Below are positions 35,340 through 46,700 of a stretch of 64,000 nucleotides of DNA, in pieces; positions within the stretch are counted from its first letter, which is position 1, and each line of letters starts with the position of its first letter. Where the stretch lies: positions 448,521,311 through 448,585,310 of the forward strand of contig NC_133538.1 in the NCBI RefSeq assembly GCF_048544455.1, written 5' to 3'. The stretch is from Silene latifolia. Lineage: Eukaryota > Streptophyta > Magnoliopsida > Caryophyllales > Caryophyllaceae. The position numbers and the translations under genes were made by a program. The notes beneath the pieces are model-generated. The model was not told the origin of the DNA. It did no database searches and saw only the letters and a list, made by a program, of their open reading frames with translations.

Positions 35340-38300
35340 ATACATACCTGATAAAAAAGAGACGGATACCGCTCTTTCATAGTCTCTTCCGCCTCTTATG
35401 TAGCCTCCTAAACCTCATGGTTAGACCAAAGAACCTTAAGCAACACTGTCTCACCATGTCTAGTTTTCCTAACCTTTCGATCAAGAATCTGTTTAGGCAC
35501 CTCAAGATAAGACAAGGACTCATCCAGGTCTATGTTCTCTACCTCTAACACATGTGACGGATCACTAATATACTTCCGCAGCCGAGACACATGAAACACA
35601 TTATGTACCCTATCCAAAGCAGACGGTAAAGCCAACCGATAAGCAACCTCACCCACACGGTCTAAGATCTCATACGGTCCTATGAACTTCTGGCTCAACT
35701 TCCCTTTCTTACCAAATCTCATGACCCCACGCATAGGAGACACTTTCAAAAGAACCTTGTCCCCAACCTGAAACTCTATATCCCGTCGATGTAGATCAGC
35801 ATAACTCTTTTGTCGATCCTAGGCCGCTCTCATCCTCTGTCTGATCAGCTTAATCTGTTCCACCATCTCATGTACCATCGCTGATCCTAAAACCACTGCC
35901 TCAGCACTTTCGTCCCAACAAATCGGACTCCTACATCTCCTCCCATATAGAGCCTCAAATGGCACCATGCCAATACTGGTGTGATAGCTGTTATTGTAAG
36001 AAAACTCAAACAGATCTAACCTCTGTTCCCAGCTACCAAGAAAATCCATAACACAAGCTCGCAACATATCCTCTTGAGTCTTGATGGTCCTCTCCGTCTG
36101 GCCATCTGTCGCAGGATGAAATGTTGTACTCATCTTTAAGGTAGTTCCCAAAGACTCCTACAACTCTTTCCAAAATCGTGAGATGTATCTCGAATCTCTA
36201 TCAGATACTATGTCCTTAGGCACCCCATGCAGTCGAACCACGTTCTTCCGATAAGCCATAGCTAACTGTGTCTTAGTCCATGTATCTTTCATTGGCACAA
36301 AATGAGCTGACTTGGTCAGTCGATCCACTATAACGCATATCATGTTATTACCCTGGCGACTCTTTGGTAAACCCACGATAAAATCCATAGAAATGGACTC
36401 CCACTTCCACTCAGGTACCTCAAGAGACTGAATCTTACCTTGTGGTCATCGTTGCTCCCCGTTCACTCTCTAACATGTCAAACAATGAGCCACGAACTCA
36501 GCTGTTTCTTTCCTCATCCTAGGCCACCAACAAGTCTTCTTCAAATCTTTGTATAGATTGTCACCGCCTGGATGTACCGAGTATGGTGTGCAATGAGCCT
36601 TTGTCATGATCATCTTTTTCAACTCTTCATCATTAGGGACACACCACCTCCCATCAAATATCATACTACCATCTGTATGAATAGAGAATCTAGACACTGT
36701 TCCTTTCTCTACTCCAGCTCTCCACTCCACAATCTTGGGATCCAACGCCTATTTACTGCGAATTTCCTCATAAACGTCTGGCTGCATTGTCAAATCTCCC
36801 ATAGCTTCCCTTTTCTGGATCATATGTATCCCGAACTTCCCCACCTCATCTCTCAATCTCATCAAAGATATAGTTGTGCATAAGGAATGCACACTCTTCC
36901 TGCTCAAAGCATCTATAACCACATTGTCTTTCCCTTCATGGTATATAATATCCATGTCATAATCCCCAATCAACTCCATCCACCTCCTTTGTCTCATGTT
37001 CAACTCCTTTTGAGTGAAGATGTACTTGAGACTCTTGTGATCAGAAAATACCTTAAAGGTCGTCCCATATAGATAATGCCTCCAAATCTTAAGAGCAAAC
37101 ACAAATGCACCCAACTCTAGATCATGTGTAGGGTAGTTCTTCTTATACGGCTTCAATTGCCTAGAAGCATAGGCAATCACTTTCCCATTCTGCATCAGCA
37201 CATAACCCAACCCATTCTTTAAGGCACCTGTATACACCTCAAAGTTCTCACTCCCTTCAGGCAATGCCAAGATTGGAGCTGTGGTCAAACGCTTCTTTAA
37301 TGTTTGGAACACCGTCTCACAACTGTCATCCCAACGAAACCTGTTCTCTTTCCTCATCAAAGTTGTCATAGGTCTAGCTATTTTGGAGAAATCTTTCACG
37401 AACCGTCGATAATATCCTGCTAAACCCAATAAACCCCTGATCTCAGCCACGTTCTTTGGTTCTTCCCACTTGGTAACTGCTTCAATCTTCGCAGGATCTA
37501 CATCTACCCCTTTCTTTGAAATCACATGCCCCAGAAAAGGAACCTCCTCTAACCAGAACTTACACTTGGACAACTTGCCATACAACTCATGATCTCGCAA
37601 GGTCTACAACACAATCTTCAAATGCTCCTCATGCTCCTCTTTAGTCTTATAAAAGACAAAGATGTCATCTATAAAAACCACCACAAACTTATCTAAGAAC
37701 TGACTGAAGACCCGGTTCATCAAATCCATAAACACAGCAGGTGCATTAGATAACCCAAACAGCATCACCACATACTCATAATGACCATACCTCGACGTGA
37801 AAGCCGTCTTTGGTATATCCTCTTCCCTAATCTTCACCTGATTATATCCCGACCTCAAATCAATCTTAGAAATGACTGCTGCACCGCTCAACTGATCAAA
37901 CAAATCATCTATCCTTGACAAAGGATACTTGTTCTTTACTGTCACTCTGTTCAGCTCCCTATAATCGATGCACAACCTCAAGCTCCCATCTTTCTTCTTC
38001 ACAAACAAAACTGGTGTTCCCCACGGTGATACACTAGGTCTAATGTATCCCTTCTCAATAAAATCATCCAACTGCTTCCTTAACTCTTCTAATTCCGTAG
38101 GACCCATACGATACGGTGCCTTAGAGATTGGCCCCGTCCCCGGTTTCAGCTCAACACTGAAATCTATCTCCCTCTTCGGTGGTAACCCTGGAATCTCCTC
38201 TGGAAAGACATCTGGAAACTCTCCCACCAATGGTATCTGCTCAACTGTCGGACTCTCCACTCTATGATCCCTCATATGGCACAAGATCAATGGACATCCC

Positions 38301-38767
38301 TTCCTCAGATAGGACTTCAAGGTCACTGCTGCAATCAACTTAACTTTGGGTTTGACAACAAACCCATGATAAGACACACTAATCCCCTTAGGACCTCTCA
38401 AAGAAACTCTCTTTTGATGGAAATCTATCTTAGCCTTGTACTTTCCCAACCAATCCATCCCGACTATCATCTCAAAACCATCTAAAGGAAACTCCAACAA
38501 GTCTACAGGTAGATCAACTTGCCCAACTATCATGGACACACCTCTATACAACCTCCCACAAGATACAGACTCACCCGAAGGTATACAAACTTCCTCTCTT
38601 ACAGAATCATACTCACTCAAACCCAACCTTTTAACATGACTCGATGATACAAACGACTGTGACGCTCCCGAATCAAACAAAGCAAAGGTATAAACTCCAT
38701 TAACAAGAAATATACCGGTGATAACGTGAGCATCATCCTCAGCTGCTTTCTTCTCCATCATAAACAA
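35324..38767 (-). pseudogene. Tekay-like pol: protease, RT, RNase H, integrase, chromodomain
   Basis: Protease [33 protein letters not shown] and [11 protein letters not shown] (the catalytic aspartates; usual Y replaced by F-I). RNase H with the Y-x-SRQLKP and [21 protein letters not shown] motifs. Integrase with zinc finger end [22 protein letters not shown] and FHPATDGQTE. C-terminal GPYEILDRVGEVAYRLALP and chromodomain-like VLLKVLWSNHEV. In-frame stops at 37604, 36746, 36470 (with a TGA soon after), 36158, 35819 and near 35400 break it. Most change CAG (Gln) to TAG, and the homologous positions at 1018-1735 still have CAG. The frame is otherwise well kept. Confidence 0.93.
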
Positions 38768-38805
38768 ACCACCATCGGTCTTCTTCCCACCTCCACAGGC
38801 GAGTA

Positions 38806-39968
38806 CTAGGTAGTCGGTTTAGCACCCAACCCCTGGTTGTTATTGGTGTTTGTAGCCGGTTTCTGATAAGAATTACCACTATTGCGGTTAGCCCCACCGT
38901 TGTTGCTCTCACCTCCTCTGTTGTTCAATGACCCAACCGGCCTGTTACTAGCATAACTCTGTGTAGGACCCTGTGAGAAACTCCCCTGTGACGGCCTCTG
39001 GAAACTCCCACTCATTGCGCTGGTGCACTCATGTCTCTTGTGGCCTACACCGCCACAGTTATAACAGGTCATACCCCAACTACCACCACCACTACCACGA
39101 CCATGCCCGTATGAAGCCCCGACACTAAACCCCGAGCCCGATGAATATACACTCACCTGATGATGGTTACTCTTCTTGTAGCTAGACTGACCACCACCCT
39201 CGCTCTCAGCTTTCCTTTTCTCAGCACCCCTCTATTTGGTCATCTCAACCAACCTCTCAGCCCTCCCAGCTCGCTCATAGACTTCCTTTACATCTGTAAG
39301 GACTCCCACCGGTAGCTTCTCCATAATTTTGGGGGTCAATCCCTTCTCAAACCTCAAAGCTAAGTTCTCCTCACTTAGCCCCATGTCCTCAGCATATCTG
39401 GACTTATCATTAAACTTACGATAGTAATTAGCTACCGTCATATCGGATGTCACCTTAAAGTCATCAAACACTTCCCTCAGCATACTCCTCACATGTTCCG
39501 GTACAAACTCACGTCTTATAGCTTTCCTGAACTCATTCCAAGGTATTGCAGGTAGCCCCTGCTTCATATACATATCCCTAGCACCCACCTTAACCTTATC
39601 CCACCACTCACCGGACCCTTCCCTCAAGTAGAACGCAGCTTGTTCCACTTTCAACTCCTCCGGGCAATTAACTGACTCAAGGATGTTCTCCATCTCTCTG
39701 TACCAATTATCCAGCAAAATTGGCGCCCCGGTCCCTTATACTCTTTAGAATTGAACCTAGCTATGTGAATGTTGATTTTAGAGTGATCAACATTCTTATC
39801 CTTTCCCACTCTTTTCAAAGCTTCCGTAAGAGCATCCTGGTGCTCCAACATCTTCACTATGTCATCAACGGTCATACTCTCAGCTCTAGCATAAAAGGCG
39901 GTTCTTTTCGACGGCATCTTGTAACTATATAAGAAAATGTAGATATAAACACTCATACCATAACCCAA
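38806..39968 (-). pseudogene. Tekay-like gag (capsid and CCHC nucleocapsid)
   Basis: Starts MPSKRTAFYARAESM at about 39918. It contains the retrotransposon capsid core (YLREGSGEWWDKVK, WNEFRKAIRREFVPEHVR, NYYRKFNDKSRYAEDM, ALRFEKGLTPKI) and a CCHC knuckle (CYNCGGVGHKRHEC) in a Gly/Ser-rich tail. Breaks: a frameshift near 39717 and a TAG near 39230, the latter again consistent with CAG to TAG. Gag coats the genomic RNA in the particle. Confidence 0.9.
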
Positions 39969-39998
39969 AACATGATTACGACCTATATAAAACCCACT

Positions 39999-40234
39999 CG
40001 ATCGAACTCCTCAACCCACTCGATCGAGTTACCTCTCCTACTCGATTGAGTGCCTCGACTCCAGAATCTGACCAGAAACTTTTCTAACACACACTTGATC
40101 GAGCCTATTACCCACTCGATCGAGCTGACCCCACTCGATCGAGTGCCCCTACCAACTCGATCGAGCGCCCAAAATCTCGCTTCTGCCCATAAAACGTAAA
40201 CTACCCACTCGATCAAGTCAGACCCACTCGATCG
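39999..40234. promoter_or_regulatory. Phased CGATCG palindrome array in the gag leader
   Basis: Sites at 39999, 40021, 40043, 40096, 40117, 40136, 40158, 40210 and 40229. Spacings are 22, 22, 53, 21, 19, 22, 52 and 19. It lies between primer site and gag, where retroviral-type genomes often keep dimerisation and packaging structures. Function here is unknown. Confidence 0.6.
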
Positions 40235-40330
40235 AGCCATGCAGACTCGTAAACACTACCCGCATGTTCATCTTACTTTTCTAACATTATATACAATTTT
40301 TATGCTACCAACATTACAACAACAACAATA

Positions 40331-40335
40331 CATAC

Positions 40336-40425
<90 letters not shown>
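40331..40425. repeat. (TA)n microsatellite in the leader
   Basis: About 95 bp of TA with CATA interruptions, between the palindrome array and the primer site. Confidence 0.95.
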
Positions 40426-40428
<3 letters not shown>

Positions 40429-40810
40429 ACTCTTTATATATTCAAACAAAACAACTTTACTTCCATATTTCTAACATGCCACATTATAGAACAAACAACA
40501 TGCTTCATTCATCCAACATACAAATCACATACTCATCATTCCTTTTTCTTTATTCCACGCCCCTATCCTCCACATTCATGCATCCACCGATTCACATCAC
40601 ATGTTATTATCTAGATATACAAACAAGAAGATAACACATAACGATCCCGACACGTGCCCCATGTGACCGGTTCAAAATTGTAGGGCGAGTTCACGACTTT
40701 AGGACATCTCCCAAGCCTTTGCATTAGCTCCCACAACTTCGACCCCAGGTTCACTTTAATTTGACTCCCTATGTTCATTAGGTTCATTGGTTACAGGTTT
40801 CAAGATCGTC

Positions 40811-40822
40811 GCTCTGATACCA
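40811..40822 (-). other. Tekay-like primer-binding site
   Basis: Minus strand TGGTATCAGAGC, matching initiator-Met tRNA, three bases from the 5' LTR end. Confidence 0.92.
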
Positions 40823-40825
40823 CTT

Positions 40826-42207
40826 TGTGACACCCCTATACTCCAAGTGCCTTACCAGGACCACTTAGGTATAAGAACGTCACCATCTCGGTTACCCGAG
40901 GCAATGATAGTCATAAGACAATGAAGAAACATAATTTAAAATTAGAAACGGTTTAAGCGATTACATGTTAAAATCCCAAAACTGTTAACTGAAATACATC
41001 AATTCCAAAACTGTCTACTAATAAACCTGTCACAACTAAAAGACATCGCCTGACACAGCGGAGGACTCTTCTAACAGCCACATAATGACCCATCCCAGCT
41101 ATCCCATATGCGTCATATCATACCTGCTCAATAACTGCTCACCACCCCCGAATGGATTACCACCGTTTTTAAAACAATTAAACGGGGTCATTTATAATTA
41201 CACGATACAAACCACAGTGAAACAAATGCCAAAAAGCTCAATAAACTCATTATTCTCCGGTCTCTATAATCAATCTCCACACAACTGACTACACACTAAA
41301 GTGTGTAGTCCTGCCAGAGTACCCATCGCAACAAGTACTCCACACCGCTAGTGGGGGACCGCAGCCGTACCCACCAAATCCCCGTTCATCAACCACTGAG
41401 CGAATAACCCAAGTTTCACAAGAGGCGAACCAAGGGCGTGAAGCCACTCCAGCAAGTGACTCCACTCAGCCAGGGACGCACCCCGAATATCACAGACAGT
41501 TATACAACAACAAAAATCAACGATATAACCAACAACCGTCATAATCACCAGTAATGTAATTAATCAATAATCACAATACAACCACCACACACATCATGTA
41601 ATTAATACCAAGTAGGGAAACCCTACTTGGAAAACAACACGAAATCAGACAATCTAAGAAGCTACTCAGAATCTCTCATCAACAAAGCCTCCTTCTATAC
41701 ACACATACATATAATCACTACCGTAACCACATAATCATAAAAACCCCCAAATCCCCAAATTAGGGTTTAACCAACATTAACCAAATGATATAAAAATGAT
41801 CTGTAGAACTTACCCACGACGCAAGGATCACAACGGTATAAAGAACAATGAAAACCGACTCCTCAAGCTCCGCGATTTGCTAATAATGCGATGAGATGAA
41901 GCAACGTAACTTAGCTCTTCTCCTTTTTGTGCTTTTAGGTTTGTAAAAGTGTTTTAGGAAAAAGATGATGAAACATTATATATTAATCCGCATTATTAAC
42001 AAGCCTGCCGCAAATCACCCGATAACCGACTTACTCGATCTATTAATTCACATACTCGATCGACTGACCCTTACTCGATCGAGTGCCAGGCTTACTCTAT
42101 CGAGTAGCCTACAGGCAGACTACTGTTTTGCGTAAAAACCAACTTACTCGACAGAGTAAGCCCCACTCGATAGAGTACCCTAAGACTCATAAAACCGTAG
42201 TATTACA
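40826..42207 (-). repeat. Tekay-like 5' LTR
   Basis: Pair of 33678-35092. Its palindrome array (42035-42180) is degraded: some sites read CTCGATCTATT or CTCTATCGAG. Followed by TSD TATGC. Confidence 0.95.
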
Positions 42208-42452
42208 TATGCAGACACAGATATGGATGCATATGCCCTCCCCAAACAAAACTGTACAATGCCCTCATCGTACTCAACAGCAGAATAAAGGGGAAAATGA
42301 AATGCAAACTAAATGAAATGAATTAAGAGGAGAGAAAAAACTAGGAAGACTCACAAGGTAGCGCGATAGAGGGACCTCCCCAAACCAGCCAGCAACATGG
42401 GGGGTCGTAGTCATCGGATCTGCTTAATTTGCAAATAACATGCAGGAATAGT

Positions 42453-42602
42453 CGATCGACAACAAGAAGCTCTCGATCGAATAAAGTAAGCTTTCGATCG
42501 AGAGAGTAAATAGCTCGATCGAATTGACCTGAAGTGCAGAATGATCGATCGATCATATAGAAGTGATCGATCGAATAAATACCATGGAAAACCATTCGAT
42601 CG
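42453..42602. promoter_or_regulatory. Phased CGATCG array in the Athila-like spacer
   Basis: Sites at 42453, 42474, 42495, 42516, 42546, 42568 and 42597. Spacings are 21, 21, 21, 30, 22 and 29. The flanking bases differ from those in the Tekay-like arrays. Confidence 0.6.
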
Positions 42603-42846
42603 AATTTTCCTCTTGCACGCAGCCCAAGGCATCTCCCCTATACCTGCAAATACACAAATAGCGACCACAAATACTACCAAAACCAAGTCTAAATTGTTTC
42701 GCAGTCTATTGTCGTGAAAACCAATTATTAAACACGCAAAAAAAACTAAAATGTTTGAAAACAAATCCAACTGAAAAGTTTTAAACTCCGGGTTTCCTCT
42801 CGGTCAGCGCTAGTTTCAGATAGGTCCCAGCTCGACCTTCTCCTCA

Positions 42847-43690
42847 TCATCTGTCAAAGCAGCTAAATTTTCCACAACAAGGCTTCTGTCTGAATGAAGT
42901 CTCATCGCCGTCCATGAGCTTAACTTTAGGCCTCCACACCATCGCATCAACTGAAGAACAACAACTCTTCGCAGCGTCATGGCCTCCAGCTTTGACTTCC
43001 TCGCGCACTTTCTTCTTATACGGCATAGCCTCGTCCAAACCTCTACCCGGGCCATCAATTCTTACCGTTCTAGTCTCCAAATTCAACGTACCATGCCCGC
43101 CTCCTGGGTCTTTCAACCTGTCAAGACCTATAGAAGAAGTAACAAAGAGATATTCCTCCAACTTGTTCCCAAACTGGGGCGGAGGTGTTAAATCAACAGC
43201 AATATGTGATGCAACAGAAGGATTAGAAGGAACCCCATCGGGTTCTACAGAAGGGATAGCATTAGAGGGCATGAATTGCATAGGTGCCCTGCGTATACTA
43301 GACTGGGTAAAAACCATGTCTTCCCCTCCTACTTGAAAGGTAAGTGTCCTAGCCCCGACATCTACAATTGCACCAGCAGTGTGCAAAAATGGTCTCCCTA
43401 AGATAATAGGGGTACGGGTGTCCTCGGGTATGTCTAAAACAACAAAGTTGACGGGAATAAAGAACCTTCTGATCCTAACAGATACATCTTCTAAAACTCC
43501 TAAAGGACGTTATAAATAATGGTCGGCCATCTGAACTGTCATGCCAGTACACTGAAACTTGGTCAAATCTAATCTCTTAGCAAGAGATAAAGGTAAGATA
43601 CTGACACTAGAACCTAAGTCACATAAAGCATTGTCGACCAGGACAAAAGTAGAAGAAAAGATAAGAACTGCCTCAAGGAATAAATTCCTT
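42847..43690 (-). pseudogene. Athila-like protease remnant
   Basis: Encodes NALCDLGSSVSILPLSLAKR (retroviral-type aspartic protease with D-L-G-S), TVQMADHYL, and after a break HTAGAIVDVGARTLTFQVGG. This order matches the protease of the element at 62 kb. The coding part begins only about 60 bases from the primer site, so gag is entirely deleted. Its other side runs into sequence equivalent to the post-pol spacer at 58.6 kb (AGCGCTA, CTCATCATCTG), so RT through integrase is also deleted. Confidence 0.85.
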
Positions 43691-43694
43691 GAGG
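43671..43694. other. 24-nt inverted repeat at the gag deletion
   Basis: CCTCAAGGAA, TAAA, TTCCTTGAGG: two perfect 10-bp arms and a 4-nt loop, at the junction where gag is missing. Confidence 0.6.
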
Positions 43695-43734
43695 CTAAAG
43701 ACAAACAAAAATAAAGCAAGTAAAAAGCGTCGCC

Positions 43735-43752
43735 TCCCCGGCAACGGCGCCA
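43735..43752 (-). other. Athila-like primer-binding site
   Basis: Minus strand TGGCGCCGTTGCCGGGGA, the tRNA-Asp-type site known for Athila elements, five bases from the LTR. Confidence 0.93.
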
Positions 43753-43757
43753 AAATT

Positions 43758-45235
43758 TGATGAGGGTTGTCACAACCCTATCAAAGATAAACCCGAGGGG
43801 TCTCTAACTAATGCAGCTAGGGAAGCCGGGGTCGAATCCACATGGAGGCTATGTTGCTATGTACTTGCTAATCTAAGTCTGTCGGTGTCACAAATGGGGG
43901 TTTAGATATGATAACTAAACTAACAGCGAAAATTAAAAGAGTGTAACAGATAAGAGAAAGGGACTAGGATGTCGGTTCATCAATGAATGCCAGATAATTG
44001 CAGCTAAGGTTATAGATCAATCACATGTATCAGTCTAAGGGGCAGTGAATACGTCCTTTCGGTCCTCTATTCGCCCTAAAATACTACTAACTTAACTTTT
44101 GCCCTCATTAGATTATCCTAAAGAATGTAGTGGGTCTCACTCCTTCCAATCTTTTGATCTAGTTTGGGGTTTACCAAAAATAACTAGAACAATTATGCAC
44201 ATTAACCGTCTAATCGTCATTAAATGTTGCTTATAACAACAAAGACATGATACTGACAACAGATGTGCAAACCTAATTAGCAGCTATCATCAATTCATCG
44301 ATTCCCCTAAATCCTAGCGAGAAATTAGCTATGCATAATGAAATTAACGAAACTAATATCAACTAAAGCAATAATCAGATATAACATAATAATAAGAGGG
44401 AAGAAACGAAATAACATAAACTAGATTAACAAAGAGATTAAAGGAAGAGAAATTAAGGGAATAAGAGAATTAGAGATGCAAAGGGATAAAGAATTAATAC
44501 TAGAATTAAGAGAAAGGAAGAGAAATTACAGAGTTTAAGATCCGGAAAATAGGAGAAGAGAACTACGCAATACTATTCTACTCTAATCTACTGCCAATCG
44601 TGGAAATAAGAATGAATGCCCTGAATTGTGGAAATAAGAATGAATGCCTAGACCTAATTAGGTATCTCCTTTTTATAACAGAGATATTTATTCCCTAAAT
44701 AACATAACTAATATAATAAGTAAATAAGTTTACGCAATAAAATCTTGCGTAAGATCACAAGCTATTCGATCGAGCATATTGAAACTACTCGATCGAATAA
44801 CTCCAGCAAAAATCCTCTCGATCGAGCATAAAACCTACTCGATCGAGGAATACCATAATCCCTCTTCTCGATCGAACATAGCAAGAGTTCGATCGAGGAA
44901 TCTTCAGCATAAAAAAGGGTTCGATCGAGCAATTAAGTCAGCAACGAGCTGAGTTAACTACCACTGAGTCAGCACATAGGATGTTGGTTAGCTTCCAAAA
45001 TGACTTCACGCTTCCCAAGGAAGAAGTATTCTCGCTCCAATTCCATCCATCTCCTAAATGCAAGCTATAAGGGCAGTTCCAAGCTCAGTTTTGCTCCTTC
45101 CGGGTCCATTCCTGCAATTAAAGCCAAACAAACCAAAGTAGACTATTCGGGGCATTTCGTAGCCTAAAACTATGGGAATCGCATAGAAATGCGTGTAAAT
45201 TAAGCACAAAGAGTCTATATAAATAGCACGCATCA
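43758..45235 (-). repeat. Athila-like 5' LTR (1478 bp)
   Basis: Pair of 30786-32268. CGATCG sites at 44767, 44790, 44819, 44840, 44869, 44890 and 44922. Spacings are 23, 29, 21, 29, 21 and 32. Confidence 0.92.
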
Positions 45236-45317
45236 TCTAGCTTGGCAAAGTCAAGTGGAAGTTATTAGCTCAAGGGTATGACTTATGATCAATGTACAAT
45301 TTAGCTAGCTAGAGCTT

Positions 45318-45780
45318 AGAGGTATATATCTAGCAACATAAGGAAATGTATCTAGTAAGTTAGAGGTTTGTATCCAAAAATTTAAAGAACTGTATCTAGT
45401 TAGCTAGAAATATGTATATAACAACTTAGAGGAATGTATCTAGCAAGCTAGAGGTGTGTATCTAAACACTTAAAGGAGTGTATCTAACTAATTAGAGATA
45501 TGTATCTAAACACTTAAAGGAGTGTATCTCTTTAATTATAGATATGTATCTAGCAATTTAAACGAGAGTATCAAGCTAGCTACATGTATGTATCTACAAA
45601 CTAAAAGGAGTGTATCTTGATAGCTAGAGAAATGTATCTAGCCATTTAAACGATTGTATCTAGCTAGCTACATGTATGTATTTATAAACTTAAAGGAGTG
45701 TATCTTGCTAGCTAGAGAAATGTATCTAGCAATTTAAACAAGTGTATCTAGCATGCTAAAGGTTTGTATCTAGGAACTTA
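45318..45780. repeat. Degenerate minisatellite, unit about 30 bp
   Basis: Around 15 diverged units built on (A)TGTATCTAGC plus variable linkers such as AATTTAAACGA and ACTTAAAGGAG. A higher-order period near 88 bp is visible at 45604-45698. Part of element 2. Confidence 0.8.
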
Positions 45781-46524
45781 ATGGGATCAAATGAGGGGGA
45801 CGAGTATTCTAAATTTAGGACGGAAAATGATTTAGGGTTGGATTAAGCGGTTATAGCTACTTTCCATCAAATTATTTACCAAATTCTTTACTAAGTGATT
45901 TCCTTTTTTTAACTAAGCATTTGGATAAACAATTTTGGCAATGATGTACCAGTGATTTGATCGGTTTCTTTTGATCACTTTTCAATGCAATTTCTATTTT
46001 TAGTTATTCAAAAATATTCTTTATGTTGTTAAAATAAGAGTAAAGTTGTGTATATCCAATCGTCCTTACTAAGCAATTTACGGGGGCCCTTGAGAAACTG
46101 TGATGACGTTGTTTTTGTTGTATAAGTATAAACGTTCCATTCTACAGTATGATATAGAATAGTTATGTACTACGGAGTAACATTTAATTAGAAAGATAAC
46201 AAAAATATATCTGAAATAAATAAAATATTGGAATCAATAAAACAGTCTTATATTGGGAGCTGTTAAAAATTATTGGTAAAGTTGTACGAGTATTAGCTTT
46301 GTGTATAGGCTTCTTTCTTTTTAGTTTTTCAAGTGAGAAATCATGTATATTTGGTGATACAAAATTGTGGTGCACTGTATGATCAAAGGTTTATACTTTT
46401 GACATAGGTCAGTTCGTTGGTAAATGTTAATATGTATACTGTATGATAATATGCATATTACAAGGTTGGAGATTCCTGAAAACAATAGATTCACAACTAA
46501 AATTGTTTACTGTATGTAATGCAG

Positions 46525-46700
46525 AGTGATTCATGTCAAGCAAAAGGATGCTACAATCTCTTATGTGCCAGATTCATACAAATGAACACTAGAATTGCCA
46601 TTGGAGCCGTAATTACACCTGTTTCTTCATTCCTTAACAACCAATTTGATATCTCCATCCTTAGTTGGATTGATATGTGTTTCTGGAGGGTGTAATACAT
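46525..46700 (+). pseudogene. Neprosin-domain (DUF239) exon fragment
   Basis: From 46531 the frame reads SCQAKGCYNLLCARFIQMNT, then RIAIGAVITPVSSF, NNQFDISILSW, and ends in a stop near 46697. GCYNLLC..F.Q, I.IGA.I.PVSS and Q.DISIL.W are the closing motifs of plant neprosin/DUF239 proteins, secreted proteases related to the pitcher-plant enzyme. TGTATGTAATGCAG just before it looks like an intron 3' end, so this was probably an internal or last exon. No other exon is recognised. The expected residues after the W are replaced by unrelated sequence. It lies within element 2, so I infer capture of genomic DNA by the transposon. Confidence 0.75.

Larger units (their letters stand above)
33678..42207 (-). 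mobile_element. Tekay-like Ty3 chromovirus, 8.53 kb, complete but inactive
   Basis: LTRs 33678-35092 (1415 bp) and 40826-42207 (1382 bp), with the perfect TSD TATGC at 33673-33677 and 42208-42212. It reads right to left: LTR, initiator-Met primer site, leader with palindrome array, gag, protease, RT, RNase H, integrase, chromodomain, hairpins, purine tract, LTR. It lies inside the Athila-like element, so it is the younger of the two. Several stop codons inactivate it. Confidence 0.95.
30786..45235 (-). mobile_element. Gutted Athila-like Ty3 element, host of a nested Tekay-like element
   Basis: LTRs at 30786-32268 and 43758-45235, both TGATGAGGG...GCACACATCA-like. The TSD TCTAG lies at 30781-30785 and 45236-45240. 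The primer site TGGCGCCGTTGCCGGGGA reads on the minus strand next to the right LTR, so the element runs right to left. Without the nested 8.5-kb element it is 5.9 kb. Only part of the protease remains: gag, RT, RNase H, integrase and the env-like ORF seen in the related element at 53 kb are gone, making it non-autonomous. Confidence 0.92.

Noticed and set aside
39999-40234. CRISPR-like look of short palindromes with about 20-bp spacers
   Set aside because: Repeats are only 6-12 bp, spacers are not unique inserts, and the context is a plant LTR element. CRISPR arrays do not occur here.
42914-43336. 140-codon plus-strand frame
   Set aside because: Antisense of the Athila-like protease remnant.
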